Origin: a virus
IMG/VR virus record: IMGVR_UViG_3300044684_000234
Coordinates: 1 to 39,893 of that record
Reading direction: 5' to 3' (one strand)
Length of the DNA stretch: 39,893 bases
This document shows, piece after piece, positions 24,155 through 31,147 of this stretch. A model generated the notes under the pieces. It searched no databases, had not been told where the DNA came from, and saw only the letters and a list, made by a program, of their open reading frames with translations. The translations under genes were made by a program, and so were the position numbers. Numbering within the stretch: the stretch's first letter is position 1; every line of letters begins with the position of its first letter.

Positions 24155-24514
24155 TCATCGTCGTCCCCGCGCGGCCTCGGCCTGTGTCTTGGCGTCGTGG
24201 CATGGCTTGCAGATCGATTGCAGGTTGGCCTCGTCGTCGCTGCCGCGCTCGGCCTTGGGCTTGATGTGGTCGACGATGGTTGCCATCGTCATGCGGCCTT
24301 CGCGCTTGCATGGCTGGCACAACCCACAGTCACGCTCAAGGATGCGTAGGCGCAGTCGATCCCACTTGCTGCCATAGCCGCGCTCGTGCCTGGAACCGCG
24401 CTTCGGATCGCTGAATCTGCCAATGCGGAACACGTGTGCATCACACCGGCTGCCGCCCTTGACCAGTCGCCCACACCCAGGATGCGTGCAAGGACGTGGC
24501 GCGGCGATGGGCAT
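24155..24514 (-). CDS. HNH endonuclease
   Basis: Protein of 119 residues from ATG 24514 (a GTG at 24523 would add three). CTHPGCGRLVKGGSRC and CGLCQPC are zinc-binding pairs. ATIVDHIKPKAERGSDDEAN, LQSICKPCHDAKT is the HNH core with the DH and the final HxxK elements. Such enzymes next to the terminase genes are needed for specific cos cleavage in HK97-type phages. The gene lies beside the candidate cos. Confidence 0.9.
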   Translation of the reverse strand: MPIAAPRPCTHPGCGRLVKGGSRCDAHVFRIGRFSDPKRGSRHERGYGSKWDRLRLRILERDCGLCQPCKREGRMTMATIVDHIKPKAERGSDDEANLQSICKPCHDAKTQAEAARGRR

Positions 24515-24522
24515 GAGAAGCA

Positions 24523-24557
24523 CAAAGCCCGGCGGCGTCGAAACGCCCCGGGCTTTG
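24523..24557. terminator. Hairpin, probable terminator upstream of the HNH gene
   Basis: CAAAGCCCGG (24523-24532) pairs with CCGGGCTTTG (24548-24557), with a second stem GGCGT/ACGCC inside. T runs are short on both strands, so strength and direction are uncertain. It separates the Q-like gene from the late genes, as expected of a site acted on by antitermination. Confidence 0.6.
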
Positions 24558-24613
24558 AAGACATTGAATCCAGCGTGCCTGAAATGTAGCAGGTTCCTCT
24601 AATTCGTAAAACA

Positions 24614-24964
24614 CTAGCGATTGCCGAGGATCAGCGCGAGCTGCCGGTGCGCGTTGTCGATGCGCGCATGCAAGGTGTTCTCCTGGCATCCCAGCTCGTC
24701 GGCCATCGCATCGATGCTCTTGCGCTTGCAGTAGTACACAACGAGCGTGTTGGCAAGGCGCTGGCTGAGCTGCTCGACGGCAGCGTGCGTCTCGCGCGCT
24801 CGTGATGGCGCTGCTGTCTTCAGCGTTGGCGTGGTGCCAGGCGTAGGTGGTGACCACTCGGGATGCAGCACGTTGAGCGCCGAGTAGCCGCTGCCATCGT
24901 TGCCCGTGGTCAGCCAGTGCGCCCACTCGCGTAGGCGATGCTCGATCAGTTCAATACGTGCCAT
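24614..24964 (-). CDS. Q-like late antiterminator
   Basis: Protein of 116 residues, start MARIELIEHRLREWAHWLTT, ending with VVYYCKRKSIDAMADELGCQ, ENTLHARIDNAHRQL. Helical DNA-binding proteins of this form, placed last in the early operon and just upstream of the HNH/terminase genes, belong to the phage antitermination Q group. It should let RNA polymerase read through the terminators in the head and tail genes. AAAGG lies 8 bases before the chosen ATG; an ATG at 24979 is possible. It overlaps the upstream gene. Confidence 0.7.
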   Translation of the reverse strand: MARIELIEHRLREWAHWLTTGNDGSGYSALNVLHPEWSPPTPGTTPTLKTAAPSRARETHAAVEQLSQRLANTLVVYYCKRKSIDAMADELGCQENTLHARIDNAHRQLALILGNR

Positions 24965-25268
24965 CGGCCGGCCTTTCATTCGGGTGTGGGATCAGCAGGC
25001 AGTAGCCGCATCCGATGAGTTGGCCTGCAACCATCAGTTCGATGGTGGGAGCGTTCCACAGTGTGCCGACCATCAGGGCGCCGTCTTGGGCGAAGAACCA
25101 GCCGCGGTGGCCCAGCACGACCCCGCGATACCAGCATTCGTCAACCCATTCCTTGCCGTACTTCTCGCGCGCCTCCTCGATCAGCTTGACCACGCGCGGC
25201 ATGTGCTCCGGCAGCCAGCGCCAATTGCCTTTACTCGGCTTCGATTCCTGGTTGTCCATGGTGTCCAC
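24951..25268 (-). CDS. Conserved phage protein of unknown function, between primase and Q
   Basis: Protein of 105 residues. It begins with a basic Lys/Trp/Arg-rich segment (KPSKGNWRWLPEHMPRVVKL), continues with REKYGKEWVDECWYRGVVLG and ends with a hydrophobic stretch (IELMVAGQLIGCGYCLLIP). Not recognised. The position is where lambdoid phages carry small nin-type genes. An internal ATG at 25259 is an alternative start. Confidence 0.6.
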   Translation of the reverse strand: MDTMDNQESKPSKGNWRWLPEHMPRVVKLIEEAREKYGKEWVDECWYRGVVLGHRGWFFAQDGALMVGTLWNAPTIELMVAGQLIGCGYCLLIPHPNERPADGTY

Positions 25269-25317
25269 GGTCTATTCAATGAGGCGTGAAGGTGGGTTCG
25301 TGTGCGCGCGGGGGTGT

Positions 25318-25333
25318 GTGTATGCGCCTGTAC
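25318..25333. repeat. Dispersed palindrome, site 6
   Basis: GTGTATGCGCCTGTAC, 13 of 16 to the consensus (right half perfect), in the 274-bp gap upstream of the gene at 24951-25268. The rest of that gap shows no convincing gene. Confidence 0.45.
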
Positions 25334-25542
25334 TCGCCCGGCCGCGCTTTTGAGTGGACGCTTGGACATCCCGGCCACGGCTCCGCTGGCAGCAAGCCGT
25401 CGCTGCTTCGTTGCAGCTCCAGGGCTCAGTGCTCAGACCGTGGACATCGTGGACATCCGGGCGCGCCCGGTCGATCGCGGCGCGCTACATGGCCGTCACC
25501 GCCGGCGCCCTGACCTTTTCCGCGCCCGAACGCGCTCGCTGG

Positions 25543-28206
25543 TCAGAATGGGCACACATCGTCGGCCTCCGTTGTCACATGGCTCTCGGGTGAGCCGTTC
25601 CCATTGCCCGCGCCAGCCGAGGAACGCGCCGTTTCGGCGACCCCTGGCTGCGCAGCTGCGGCGTCCTCGGATGGACGCCTGTACACCCACGGCCGTTTGC
25701 CTCCAAGCACGCGCGTGGACTTGACCAGTGGCCAGCCCATGCGCTTCATCGCCTGCCCGCACTGCTTGCGGATCTGCGCGGTCTGCTTGTCGACGGTGAA
25801 GCCGATGCGCTGCAGCAGCTCCTGGCACTCGATCTCGTTGATCAGTGAGCCGTTGAGGCCGCCATGCGGCACCTTCTGCTGTTCGTCGTAGAGGAACCTG
25901 CGCAGTGCGTCCTCGATCGCGCTGCCAACCTCGCGCTGCTGCTGCTGCGGCTCGAACAGCTCGCGCTGTTCCTTCAGCGTCGGGTGGAACCGGTTGCCGG
26001 CATCGAGGTAGGCCAGGGCCTCGGCGAACAGCTGCTGCCGGTGTTCCCGCAGATAGGCGATGTCCACCGGCTTGGTGACGCGCACAGGCCAGAACCGGCG
26101 GTTGCCTGTCGGGTCGGTCAGGTAGTGGTCTTCGTTCGTGGTGCCGATGAACACCACTTGCCGCGGGTAGTCGCGTGGGCGTCGATCGAACGATGCGCGG
26201 AAGCGGTCCTTTTCCGACGCGATGAACAGCTTCACCTTCTGCACGTCGGCCTTGTTGAGGCTGTCCAGCTCGCCCCACTCATACACCAGCACGCCCTGCA
26301 GGTTCTGGTAGCTGTCCTTCTCGCCCAGCACCAGGCCGGTGTCTGCGAAGTAGTCGCCGCCCAGCACCTTGGCCAGCGTGCTCTTGCCCCAGCCTTGCGG
26401 TCCTTCGAAGATCGGCATGTAGTCGAACTTGCAGCCAGGCCGCAGCACGCGCGCGACGATCGCCATCACCATCCACGTGCCCACGCGCGCCAGGTAGTCC
26501 AGCAGCTGCTGGTCGTGCTCGCCCTCCACGAGGCACACGCGGGCCAGCAGCGTGTTGAGGCGCTTCTCCTGGTCCCACGTGCCGCGGTAGCTCTCGAACT
26601 CCTCGCGTACCGGGTGGAAGCTGTGCCGCGTGGCCACCATCAGCACCGCTTCCTCCAGCGTCGCGCGCGACATGCTCGGCAGGCAGTGTTTCAGCGCCAG
26701 CCACTCGCCCATCAGCAGCTCGTCGGCCTCCAGCCATTCGCCGGCCGGCGTGCCCCAAGGCGTGGGCTTGAGCTTCACCACGTTGTTCGTGAACTCGTTG
26801 AACGCGATCACGCCCTGCGCCTGCTTGATGCCAGGGATGCCCATCTCGGGGTAGCCATCGAGCGCCAGCACGACGTTTTCCCGCACCGGCTTGACGCCGC
26901 CCTTCTCGCTCTCGATCAAGAAGTCGCGCCACCACGGGTCGCGAGGCTTTGACGGTTCACCCGCACCCTTGCCATCACCGCCGCCGCTCGATCCGTTCCC
27001 TGCGGGCGGCGTCGATCCTTCCGCATGCGCGGGCGCCTCGTCCGGCGGCACAAACGCGACCGCGCCGCGTAGGAAGTCGCGCACTTGGTCGGCCGACCAG
27101 CCGGCCGCAATCGCGTCCGCAATGTCCCAGCCATCGGGCACTGCACCGGGCGCGGGGATCTGGCAGAGGCTCACGCTGCACGCCTGCTCGCGCACGAGGT
27201 GCGTGCCGATCTTCACCATGGCCGCCATGCCCGGCTGCTCGTGCGCCGGCAATATCGGCTTGGTGGCCGGCTCGATGCCAGCGTCGCGCTCTGCCTTGCT
27301 CAGCCGCTTGCGCTGGGCGTCGCAATCCGGCCAGAGGATTACCGTGCGGCCCATCAGCCAGCCCCAGTGCGCCAGCTGGTGCGCCTTGCAGCCACCCGGC
27401 CAGCTCACGAAGTCGAATTCGTGGCCCAGCAGCTGGTGGCCAGCCTCCGCGCACTTCTCGCCCTCCACCACGACCACCGGCAGCGACTTGTCGGCGCTCA
27501 GAATCGTGGCGGGCACGTAGAGCGGCCGCGGTGCCGACCACTGCTTCCAGTGCCAGCGGTGGTGCCCGCGCTCGTCAGACGTGTCCACGCACCAGGTCAG
27601 CGGCAGCGTGTCCTTCACCAGCTCGCCTTCGCTGTTCACGCGCTCGAAGCGCGCCACATAGCCGTAGAACTCGCCCTCGAACTCATACGGCCAGACCTTG
27701 ACGGCATCCAGCTCGATGCGCCGGCCGCCCTTCTTGTCGTAGTAGCCCCAGCGGAACGACTGTGGCCGCGGGCATTTCGGCGGCACCGGCGCGATCGGCT
27801 GCCATCGCCCTTCTTTCCCTGCTGGCGCGGGCTCCGCGGCATCAGCGGCCTTCGCCGGCGCCTCGCGTACAGGCGCCTGCACATCGTCGTGCGCCCAGCC
27901 CAGCCAGTCCATCAGCTCGCGCGCCGCCTTGCCGTTGGCCAGGCCGTGGATGCGTGCATACAGGCTGATCAGGTCGCCACCCACGTCTTCCTGCGGCGCG
28001 GCGTTGTCGATCCATTGGCCGGTGTCCAGGTTGACGTTGGCGCTCTCGCCGGCACCGCCGTCGAAATCGCCCACATACCACCGCCGATTGCGCTCGTGGC
28101 CGTAGGGCAACCACCGCTCGCAAAACTCGCGCGAGCGGTTGGCCAGCGCCTTCGCCAGGCCGACGAAGTCGATCGGAGCGCTATCGCGCCCTCGATTGCT
28201 CCTCAT
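25543..28206 (-). CDS. Replicative primase-helicase, Toprim plus VirE-type ATPase
   Basis: Protein of 887 residues. An N-terminal region with WYVGDFDGGAGESANVNLDT resembles zinc-free primase entry domains. VVVVEGEKC (244-252) is the Toprim glutamate motif, with DCD at about 294-296 as its acidic partner. The C-terminal half is a VirE-type (virulence-associated E) SF3-like ATPase with Walker A EGPQGWGKST (601-610) and sensor FIGTTNEDHYLTDPTGNRRF. It should prime and unwind phage DNA at the origin. A Gly/Ser-rich linker near 400-415 joins the domains. It is the main replication gene of the leftward early operon. Confidence 0.92.
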   Translation of the reverse strand: MRSNRGRDSAPIDFVGLAKALANRSREFCERWLPYGHERNRRWYVGDFDGGAGESANVNLDTGQWIDNAAPQEDVGGDLISLYARIHGLANGKAARELMDWLGWAHDDVQAPVREAPAKAADAAEPAPAGKEGRWQPIAPVPPKCPRPQSFRWGYYDKKGGRRIELDAVKVWPYEFEGEFYGYVARFERVNSEGELVKDTLPLTWCVDTSDERGHHRWHWKQWSAPRPLYVPATILSADKSLPVVVVEGEKCAEAGHQLLGHEFDFVSWPGGCKAHQLAHWGWLMGRTVILWPDCDAQRKRLSKAERDAGIEPATKPILPAHEQPGMAAMVKIGTHLVREQACSVSLCQIPAPGAVPDGWDIADAIAAGWSADQVRDFLRGAVAFVPPDEAPAHAEGSTPPAGNGSSGGGDGKGAGEPSKPRDPWWRDFLIESEKGGVKPVRENVVLALDGYPEMGIPGIKQAQGVIAFNEFTNNVVKLKPTPWGTPAGEWLEADELLMGEWLALKHCLPSMSRATLEEAVLMVATRHSFHPVREEFESYRGTWDQEKRLNTLLARVCLVEGEHDQQLLDYLARVGTWMVMAIVARVLRPGCKFDYMPIFEGPQGWGKSTLAKVLGGDYFADTGLVLGEKDSYQNLQGVLVYEWGELDSLNKADVQKVKLFIASEKDRFRASFDRRPRDYPRQVVFIGTTNEDHYLTDPTGNRRFWPVRVTKPVDIAYLREHRQQLFAEALAYLDAGNRFHPTLKEQRELFEPQQQQREVGSAIEDALRRFLYDEQQKVPHGGLNGSLINEIECQELLQRIGFTVDKQTAQIRKQCGQAMKRMGWPLVKSTRVLGGKRPWVYRRPSEDAAAAQPGVAETARSSAGAGNGNGSPESHVTTEADDVCPF
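25669..25684. repeat. Dispersed palindrome, site 7
   Basis: GGATGGACGCCTGTAC, 13 of 16 to the consensus, in the 3' end of the primase gene, 336 bp from site 6. Confidence 0.45.
27867..27882. repeat. Dispersed palindrome, site 8 (perfect)
   Basis: GTACAGGCGCCTGCAC, 16 of 16 to the consensus, inside the primase gene, where it encodes part of VQAPV. Confidence 0.75.
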
Positions 28207-28231
28207 TCTTGTTGTGCTCCTCGTGCGCGCA

Positions 28232-28555
28232 CTAGGTCGCGGTCAGTGAACGGACCTGATGCAACGAAGTCAGCTCGGCGTGAGCACTGATGGCCGGCGG
28301 TGGTGCGTAGAGGTTCTGCGGCCGACCCAAGTCGCCCTGCACTCTGTCGACGACCAGCACAGCGCCGGAGCGCGCCATGTTGTCCAGCGTCTGCCGCGCC
28401 GCCTTGAGGCCCACGCATGCGCGCGCGGCGATCTCGCGACACGTAGCGCCGGGCAACGGCATGCCGACCTTGGCGCGCTCCTCGGTCAGATCCTCCAGCG
28501 CATCGAGCAGCGCCCGGCGAATCTCCCCGACCGGCCGGCCTGATTCCGCCGGCAT
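28232..28555 (-). CDS. Small winged-helix-like protein upstream of the primase
   Basis: Protein of 107 residues. GATCREIAARACVGLKAARQ followed by TLDNMARSGAVLVVDRV has the pattern of a winged helix-turn-helix, with a wing at LVVDRVQGDLGRPQNLY. It may be a replication accessory or transcription factor. Its ATG overlaps the previous stop (TGATG) and it ends 25 bp before the primase start, so all are co-transcribed leftwards. Confidence 0.65.
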   Translation of the reverse strand: MPAESGRPVGEIRRALLDALEDLTEERAKVGMPLPGATCREIAARACVGLKAARQTLDNMARSGAVLVVDRVQGDLGRPQNLYAPPPAISAHAELTSLHQVRSLTAT

Positions 28556-28922
28556 CACGTGGCCGCTCCCTTTTGAGCGGGTGCCTCGCTCGCGGTAGGC
28601 TGTGAACTCTCACCTTCACCACCACCCACGAGGAGGCACCCATGACTTTCCTGAACGCCAACGCACATCGCGTCAACATTCCCTGCCAAGCCTGCACCAA
28701 GAAGTTCTCGGTAACGATCGGTCAGCTCCGCACGAAGCCGCAGCTCACCTGCACCTGCGGCGCCACCACCACCGTCAACCTCTCGAAGTTCGATCAGGGG
28801 ATGGCCGGCGCGGAGAAGGCTATCAAGGACTTCCAAGACAGCCTTCGGAAGCTGGGCAAGTAGCGCCATCTCCCGTTGCACCTGCTCGGTGTCGACCGAC
28901 ACCGTCAGCGTGACGTGACTCA
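28555..28922 (-). CDS. ORF whose 3' part is antisense to a zinc-ribbon gene; probably a disrupted gene
   Basis: The start MSHVTLTVSVDTEQVQREMA overlaps the stop of the CII-like gene (ATGA) and has normal GC-rich third positions. From about 28863 downward, third positions become AT-richer and the frame lies opposite the rightward gene 28642-28863, which codes well. The simplest reading is that the 5' end belongs to a real early gene and the rest is read-through of inserted DNA. The frame nevertheless stays open to a stop that overlaps the next gene (TGATG), so a 121-residue product may be made. No function is recognised. Confidence 0.4.
28573..28601 (+). promoter_or_regulatory. Candidate promoter for the zinc-ribbon gene
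   Basis: TTGAGC (28573-28578), a 17-bp spacer and TAGGCT (28596-28601). It faces right, against the surrounding operon, 40 bp upstream of the gene's ribosome site. Confidence 0.45.
28642..28863 (+). CDS. Small zinc-ribbon protein, counter-oriented (moron candidate)
   Basis: Protein of 73 residues. Cysteines in IPCQACTKKFSV and LTCTCGATTTV form two CxxC/CxC pairs typical of a zinc ribbon, followed by a helical Lys-rich tail (AEKAIKDFQDSLRKLGK). Codon third positions are strongly GC-rich, and a perfect AGGAGG lies 5 bases before the ATG, with a promoter-like sequence further upstream. It is transcribed against the leftward early operon and inside another frame. This is the usual pattern of an added lysogenically expressed gene. 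Function unknown. Confidence 0.8.
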   Translation: MTFLNANAHRVNIPCQACTKKFSVTIGQLRTKPQLTCTCGATTTVNLSKFDQGMAGAEKAIKDFQDSLRKLGK

Positions 28923-29393
28923 TGCGACACCCCGCAGCTGCGCCGGCTTGCCGGCATGGTTCAACGCGCCCAGGTGCACCAGCATCCCGTTGAGCGCACC
29001 GATCAGCTCCAGCGTCTCGCGCCGCACGCGCATCAGGTCGTTGTCGCTCACGCTGCCTTCGCGCGTGGTCTCGCTCACCTCGCGCAGCACGTCGGCGAAC
29101 TCGCGTGCGATGCGCGCGGTATGCGCCACCGTGTCCAGCTCGGCCGGCTCCTCGGCCGATGCGTCCGGCACGAAGGCCCCGCCACAAGCCGCAGCGAAGG
29201 CCGAGGCAATGCGCCCCTGCCCGTGCAACTGGTCGATCTGCACCGCGGTCTCCAGCCCCAGCTTGTGCCCCTCGGCCCGCGGGTTCAGCTCGTGCGACAA
29301 GCTGAAGCGGTTCTTTCCGAGCGCGCGCGCGACCTGGTCGACGCCGCCCAACTCCTGCACGACCGCACGCGCGGCCAGCATCACGCCCTGCAT
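28920..29393 (-). CDS. CII-like regulatory protein, CP76 family
   Basis: Protein of 157 residues. VVQELGGVDQVARALGKNRF, SLSHELNPRAEGHKLGLETA, then VQIDQLHGQGRIASAFAAAC match the phage CP76/CII-type regulators, whose N-terminal HTH activates lysogeny or replication genes. ATG 29393 has GGAGGG 8 bases upstream. The longer open frame to 29597 is not supported. It lies between the Cro-like gene and the replication genes, the position of lambda cII. Confidence 0.83.
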   Translation of the reverse strand: MQGVMLAARAVVQELGGVDQVARALGKNRFSLSHELNPRAEGHKLGLETAVQIDQLHGQGRIASAFAAACGGAFVPDASAEEPAELDTVAHTARIAREFADVLREVSETTREGSVSDNDLMRVRRETLELIGALNGMLVHLGALNHAGKPAQLRGVA

Positions 29394-29725
29394 GGCAAAT
29401 CCCTCCGATCGTTGCCGTGGACTCGCGCTCGCTGGGCGCCTACGCTGAGGCACCATGCAAGCGTCGTGTGAGAAAAGCACCCCGCCGGCAACCGCTGGCA
29501 CCGCCCTGTCAGTCGGAGGAGATGCCGACCCGCTCGCGCCCTGTGCGAGCACGGCACCGGCATGGCACTGCAACGCCGGCGAGGTTGAAAGCTGCATGAC
29601 AGCCGCACGCGTGACGAATTGCCGACGCAGCAGGCCGCCGAGTGAAATCCTTCATGCACCACCACGGGGCTGCCTGTCCCATCATCCGCATCTGCAACAC
29701 CACGTAACCAGAGCGGGCGATTACT
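29394..29725. other. 332-bp stretch without a convincing gene
   Basis: It should hold the leader of the CII-like gene and the promoter of the rightward gene at 29726. A weak promoter-like pair TTGCCG (29619-29624) and TGAAAT (29643-29648) faces right. A 17-codon His/Cys-containing frame (29654-29707, MHHHGAACPIIRICNTT) follows it. Neither is strong. Larger open frames here on both strands show no protein-like composition. Confidence 0.4.
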
Positions 29726-29947
29726 TTGGACAACCACTTCATCGTGGAGCCGGCCGACCCAGGCCGACTTCGCATCAGCCTTCACCTGACCATGGGCGAC
29801 ACGGCCGTGACCATCGTCACGGCAGCGGCGGCGGAAGCTGCGGACACCTCCCTGCGCGAGCTGCAGGAGGACGTGCTGCTGCAGACGCAGGCCAGGCTGA
29901 AGCGCAGGCTGCAGGAGCTGCGCGCGGTGGGAACCGATCTGCTCTGA
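29726..29947 (+). CDS. Small helical protein, counter-oriented, unknown function
   Basis: Protein of 73 residues beginning at a TTG codon: DNHFIVEPADPGRLRISLHL, then LTMGDTAVTIVTAAAAEA and a long amphipathic helix rich in Leu, Arg and Gln (LREL to RRLQELRAVG). Third codon positions are GC-rich throughout, supporting coding. No family is recognised. It lies opposite to the early operon, between the Cro-like and CII-like genes. Confidence 0.6.
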   Translation: MDNHFIVEPADPGRLRISLHLTMGDTAVTIVTAAAAEAADTSLRELQEDVLLQTQARLKRRLQELRAVGTDLL

Positions 29948-29949
29948 CA

Positions 29950-30621
29950 TCACCGCGCGCGACCCTCGCGCCGGCGATCTGCCCCTTCACGCCGCTCGCC
30001 ATGCGGCGCGACGGCCAACCACACCGCCCCCTCGTGCGGCGCGGTCGACAGCTCGCGGCGCTCGCTGCCGCGGCGTTCGCTTGCTGAGTCGCCGTGAGCA
30101 GCAGCAGCGCGACCAGCAACGGCCTCGTCGTGGAGGTGTGCCTGTGCGTCCCCGACCACGACAAGCCCTTCCTGCCCCAGCGCCGGCGCGCGCCGCACCC
30201 CTTGCCCGTGGGCGCTCCCATTCCGCGCGTCGGCGAGGTCGTGTATCTCAGCAGCACCAGCGCCTGGGGCGTGTACATGGTCATCCACGAGTGGCGCGGG
30301 CCCGCTCGGCTGCGCGTCGAGGTGTGGCTGGAGCACGTGGGAAGCGCCCGCGCTCGCCGGCCCAGCGGCTTCGAGCTGACCCAATGAAGGCGCACCAGGC
30401 GACCCCACCAGCTCGGGCCAAATGCGCCACCAGTCGTGTGGACGCTGGTCCCAGCGCGGCACATCGCCATTGGTGGCCCGCTCCAGCTCCGCGCCGCGCT
30501 CGGGCGGTATCGCCTTCTTGCCTGCCGCCCATTGCGACACGAGCGACGGCGACACGCCGAGCAACTCCGCAATGTGCTGCGTTCGGCCGCGCTCAGCCTT
30601 GAGGTAGATGGATAGCCGCAT
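29950..30621 (-). CDS. Cro-like regulator, YdaS type, with run-on C-terminus
   Basis: The first 75 residues (MRLSIYLKAERGRTQHIAEL, LGVSPSLVSQWAAGKKAIPP, ERATNGDVPRWDQRPHDWWR, IWPELVGSPG) are a typical complete YdaS/Cro-like HTH protein. Beyond that the frame has no stop until 29950 and is antisense to the real gene 30094-30387. The extra 150 residues therefore look like a lost stop codon rather than a domain. ATG 30630 is the other start. A promoter with a shared operator precedes it, and its predicted transcription start falls at or next to ATG 30621, so the mRNA may be leaderless. Confidence 0.7.
   Translation of the reverse strand: MRLSIYLKAERGRTQHIAELLGVSPSLVSQWAAGKKAIPPERGAELERATNGDVPRWDQRPHDWWRIWPELVGSPGAPSLGQLEAAGPASAGASHVLQPHLDAQPSGPAPLVDDHVHAPGAGAAEIHDLADARNGSAHGQGVRRAPALGQEGLVVVGDAQAHLHDEAVAGRAAAAHGDSASERRGSERRELSTAPHEGAVWLAVAPHGERREGADRRREGRAR
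30094..30387 (+). CDS. Small beta-rich protein, counter-oriented, unknown function
   Basis: Protein of 97 residues from a GTG start. The core GLVVEVCLCVPDHDKPFLPQ and PRVGEVVYLSSTSAWGVYMV, IHEWRGPARLRVEVWLEHV looks like a compact five-strand beta fold. GC3 is high, so the gene is real even though it lies antisense to the run-on end of the YdaS-like frame. Comparable small proteins appear in Burkholderiales prophages without known function. Confidence 0.7.
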   Translation: MSSSSATSNGLVVEVCLCVPDHDKPFLPQRRRAPHPLPVGAPIPRVGEVVYLSSTSAWGVYMVIHEWRGPARLRVEVWLEHVGSARARRPSGFELTQ

Positions 30622-30628
30622 GCCACCC

Positions 30629-30658
30629 ATTTTGGGACCGAAACTTACCGTCGGTCAA
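30629..30658 (-). promoter_or_regulatory. Leftward early promoter (Cro/replication operon)
   Basis: Minus strand TTGACC (30658-30653), an 18-bp spacer containing GGTAAGTTT, and CAAAAT (30634-30629). The start point would be about 30622, at the YdaS-like ATG. The operator repeats overlap it. Confidence 0.6.
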
Positions 30659-30678
30659 GGAGGAAAACTTACTTACGG
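30641..30678. promoter_or_regulatory. Operator module, left of the repressor gene
   Basis: AAACTTAC is directly repeated 24 bp apart (30641 and 30665), with CGGTCAAG between. The same arrangement occurs in inverse orientation at 31597-31640, which identifies it as the repressor/Cro binding region. Confidence 0.6.
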
Positions 30679-30697
30679 TTCACCTTACGCTCTGCGT

Positions 30698-31147
30698 ATG
30701 GCTGCACCGAGCACCGACGACGCCGAGCTGAAGGCTTTCGCCCAGCGGGTGGACGAGATCTGCACCGATATGCGACTGCCCGAGCGCGGCCGTCAAAGTG
30801 AGCTTGGCCGCCTCATGGGCGTCACGCCCAAGGCTGCGCGGCGGTGGCTCGTCGGTGAAGGCTTCCCTGAGACCACGGTCGCGATCAAGCTGGCGCGCCT
30901 TGCACAGGTCAACTACGAGTGGCTGATGACCGGCCGCGGCCTGAAGTGGAACAAGCCGGTCGACACCAAGGCACTGGTCATCGGCGAGGCGATCGAGCAG
31001 TTGCCGCCCGCAGAGCGCCACGAAGCCGTGGAATACCTGCGGTTCAAGCTGCAGCGCTCAGCCGCAGTGTTCGCTGGTGAGCGCCTGGCCAACTACATGA
31101 AGGCGCTGGACACCTTCGAGGTCGATCCCTCGAAGAAGGCGAACTAG
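30698..31147 (+). CDS. Prophage repressor, CI-like, without peptidase domain
   Basis: Protein of 149 residues. An HTH covers residues about 30-75 (GRQSELGRLMGVTPKAARRW, GFPETTVAIKLARLAQVNYE) with the WLMTGRG segment that ends many phage repressor HTH domains. The C-terminal part (AIEQLPPAERHEAVEYLRFK) is helical and has no S24 Ser-Lys protease, so RecA-driven self-cleavage is not expected. ATG 30698 is chosen. The frame runs upstream to 30608 through the operators, which is unlikely to be translated. It is flanked by two outward promoters with matching operators. Confidence 0.83.
   Translation: MAAPSTDDAELKAFAQRVDEICTDMRLPERGRQSELGRLMGVTPKAARRWLVGEGFPETTVAIKLARLAQVNYEWLMTGRGLKWNKPVDTKALVIGEAIEQLPPAERHEAVEYLRFKLQRSAAVFAGERLANYMKALDTFEVDPSKKAN

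Noticed and set aside
29381-29953. Leftward 190-codon frame upstream of the CII-like gene
   Set aside because: Composition is not protein-like and it is antisense to a better supported gene; the stretch 29394-29725 is left without a gene.
30657-30663. AAGGAGG as a ribosome site for the repressor
   Set aside because: It lies 34 bases before the ATG at 30698 and no start codon follows at a workable distance; it is more simply part of the operator spacer.
30608-30697. Upstream extension of the repressor frame
   Set aside because: It would translate through the operator and leftward promoter; the open frame is likely chance.
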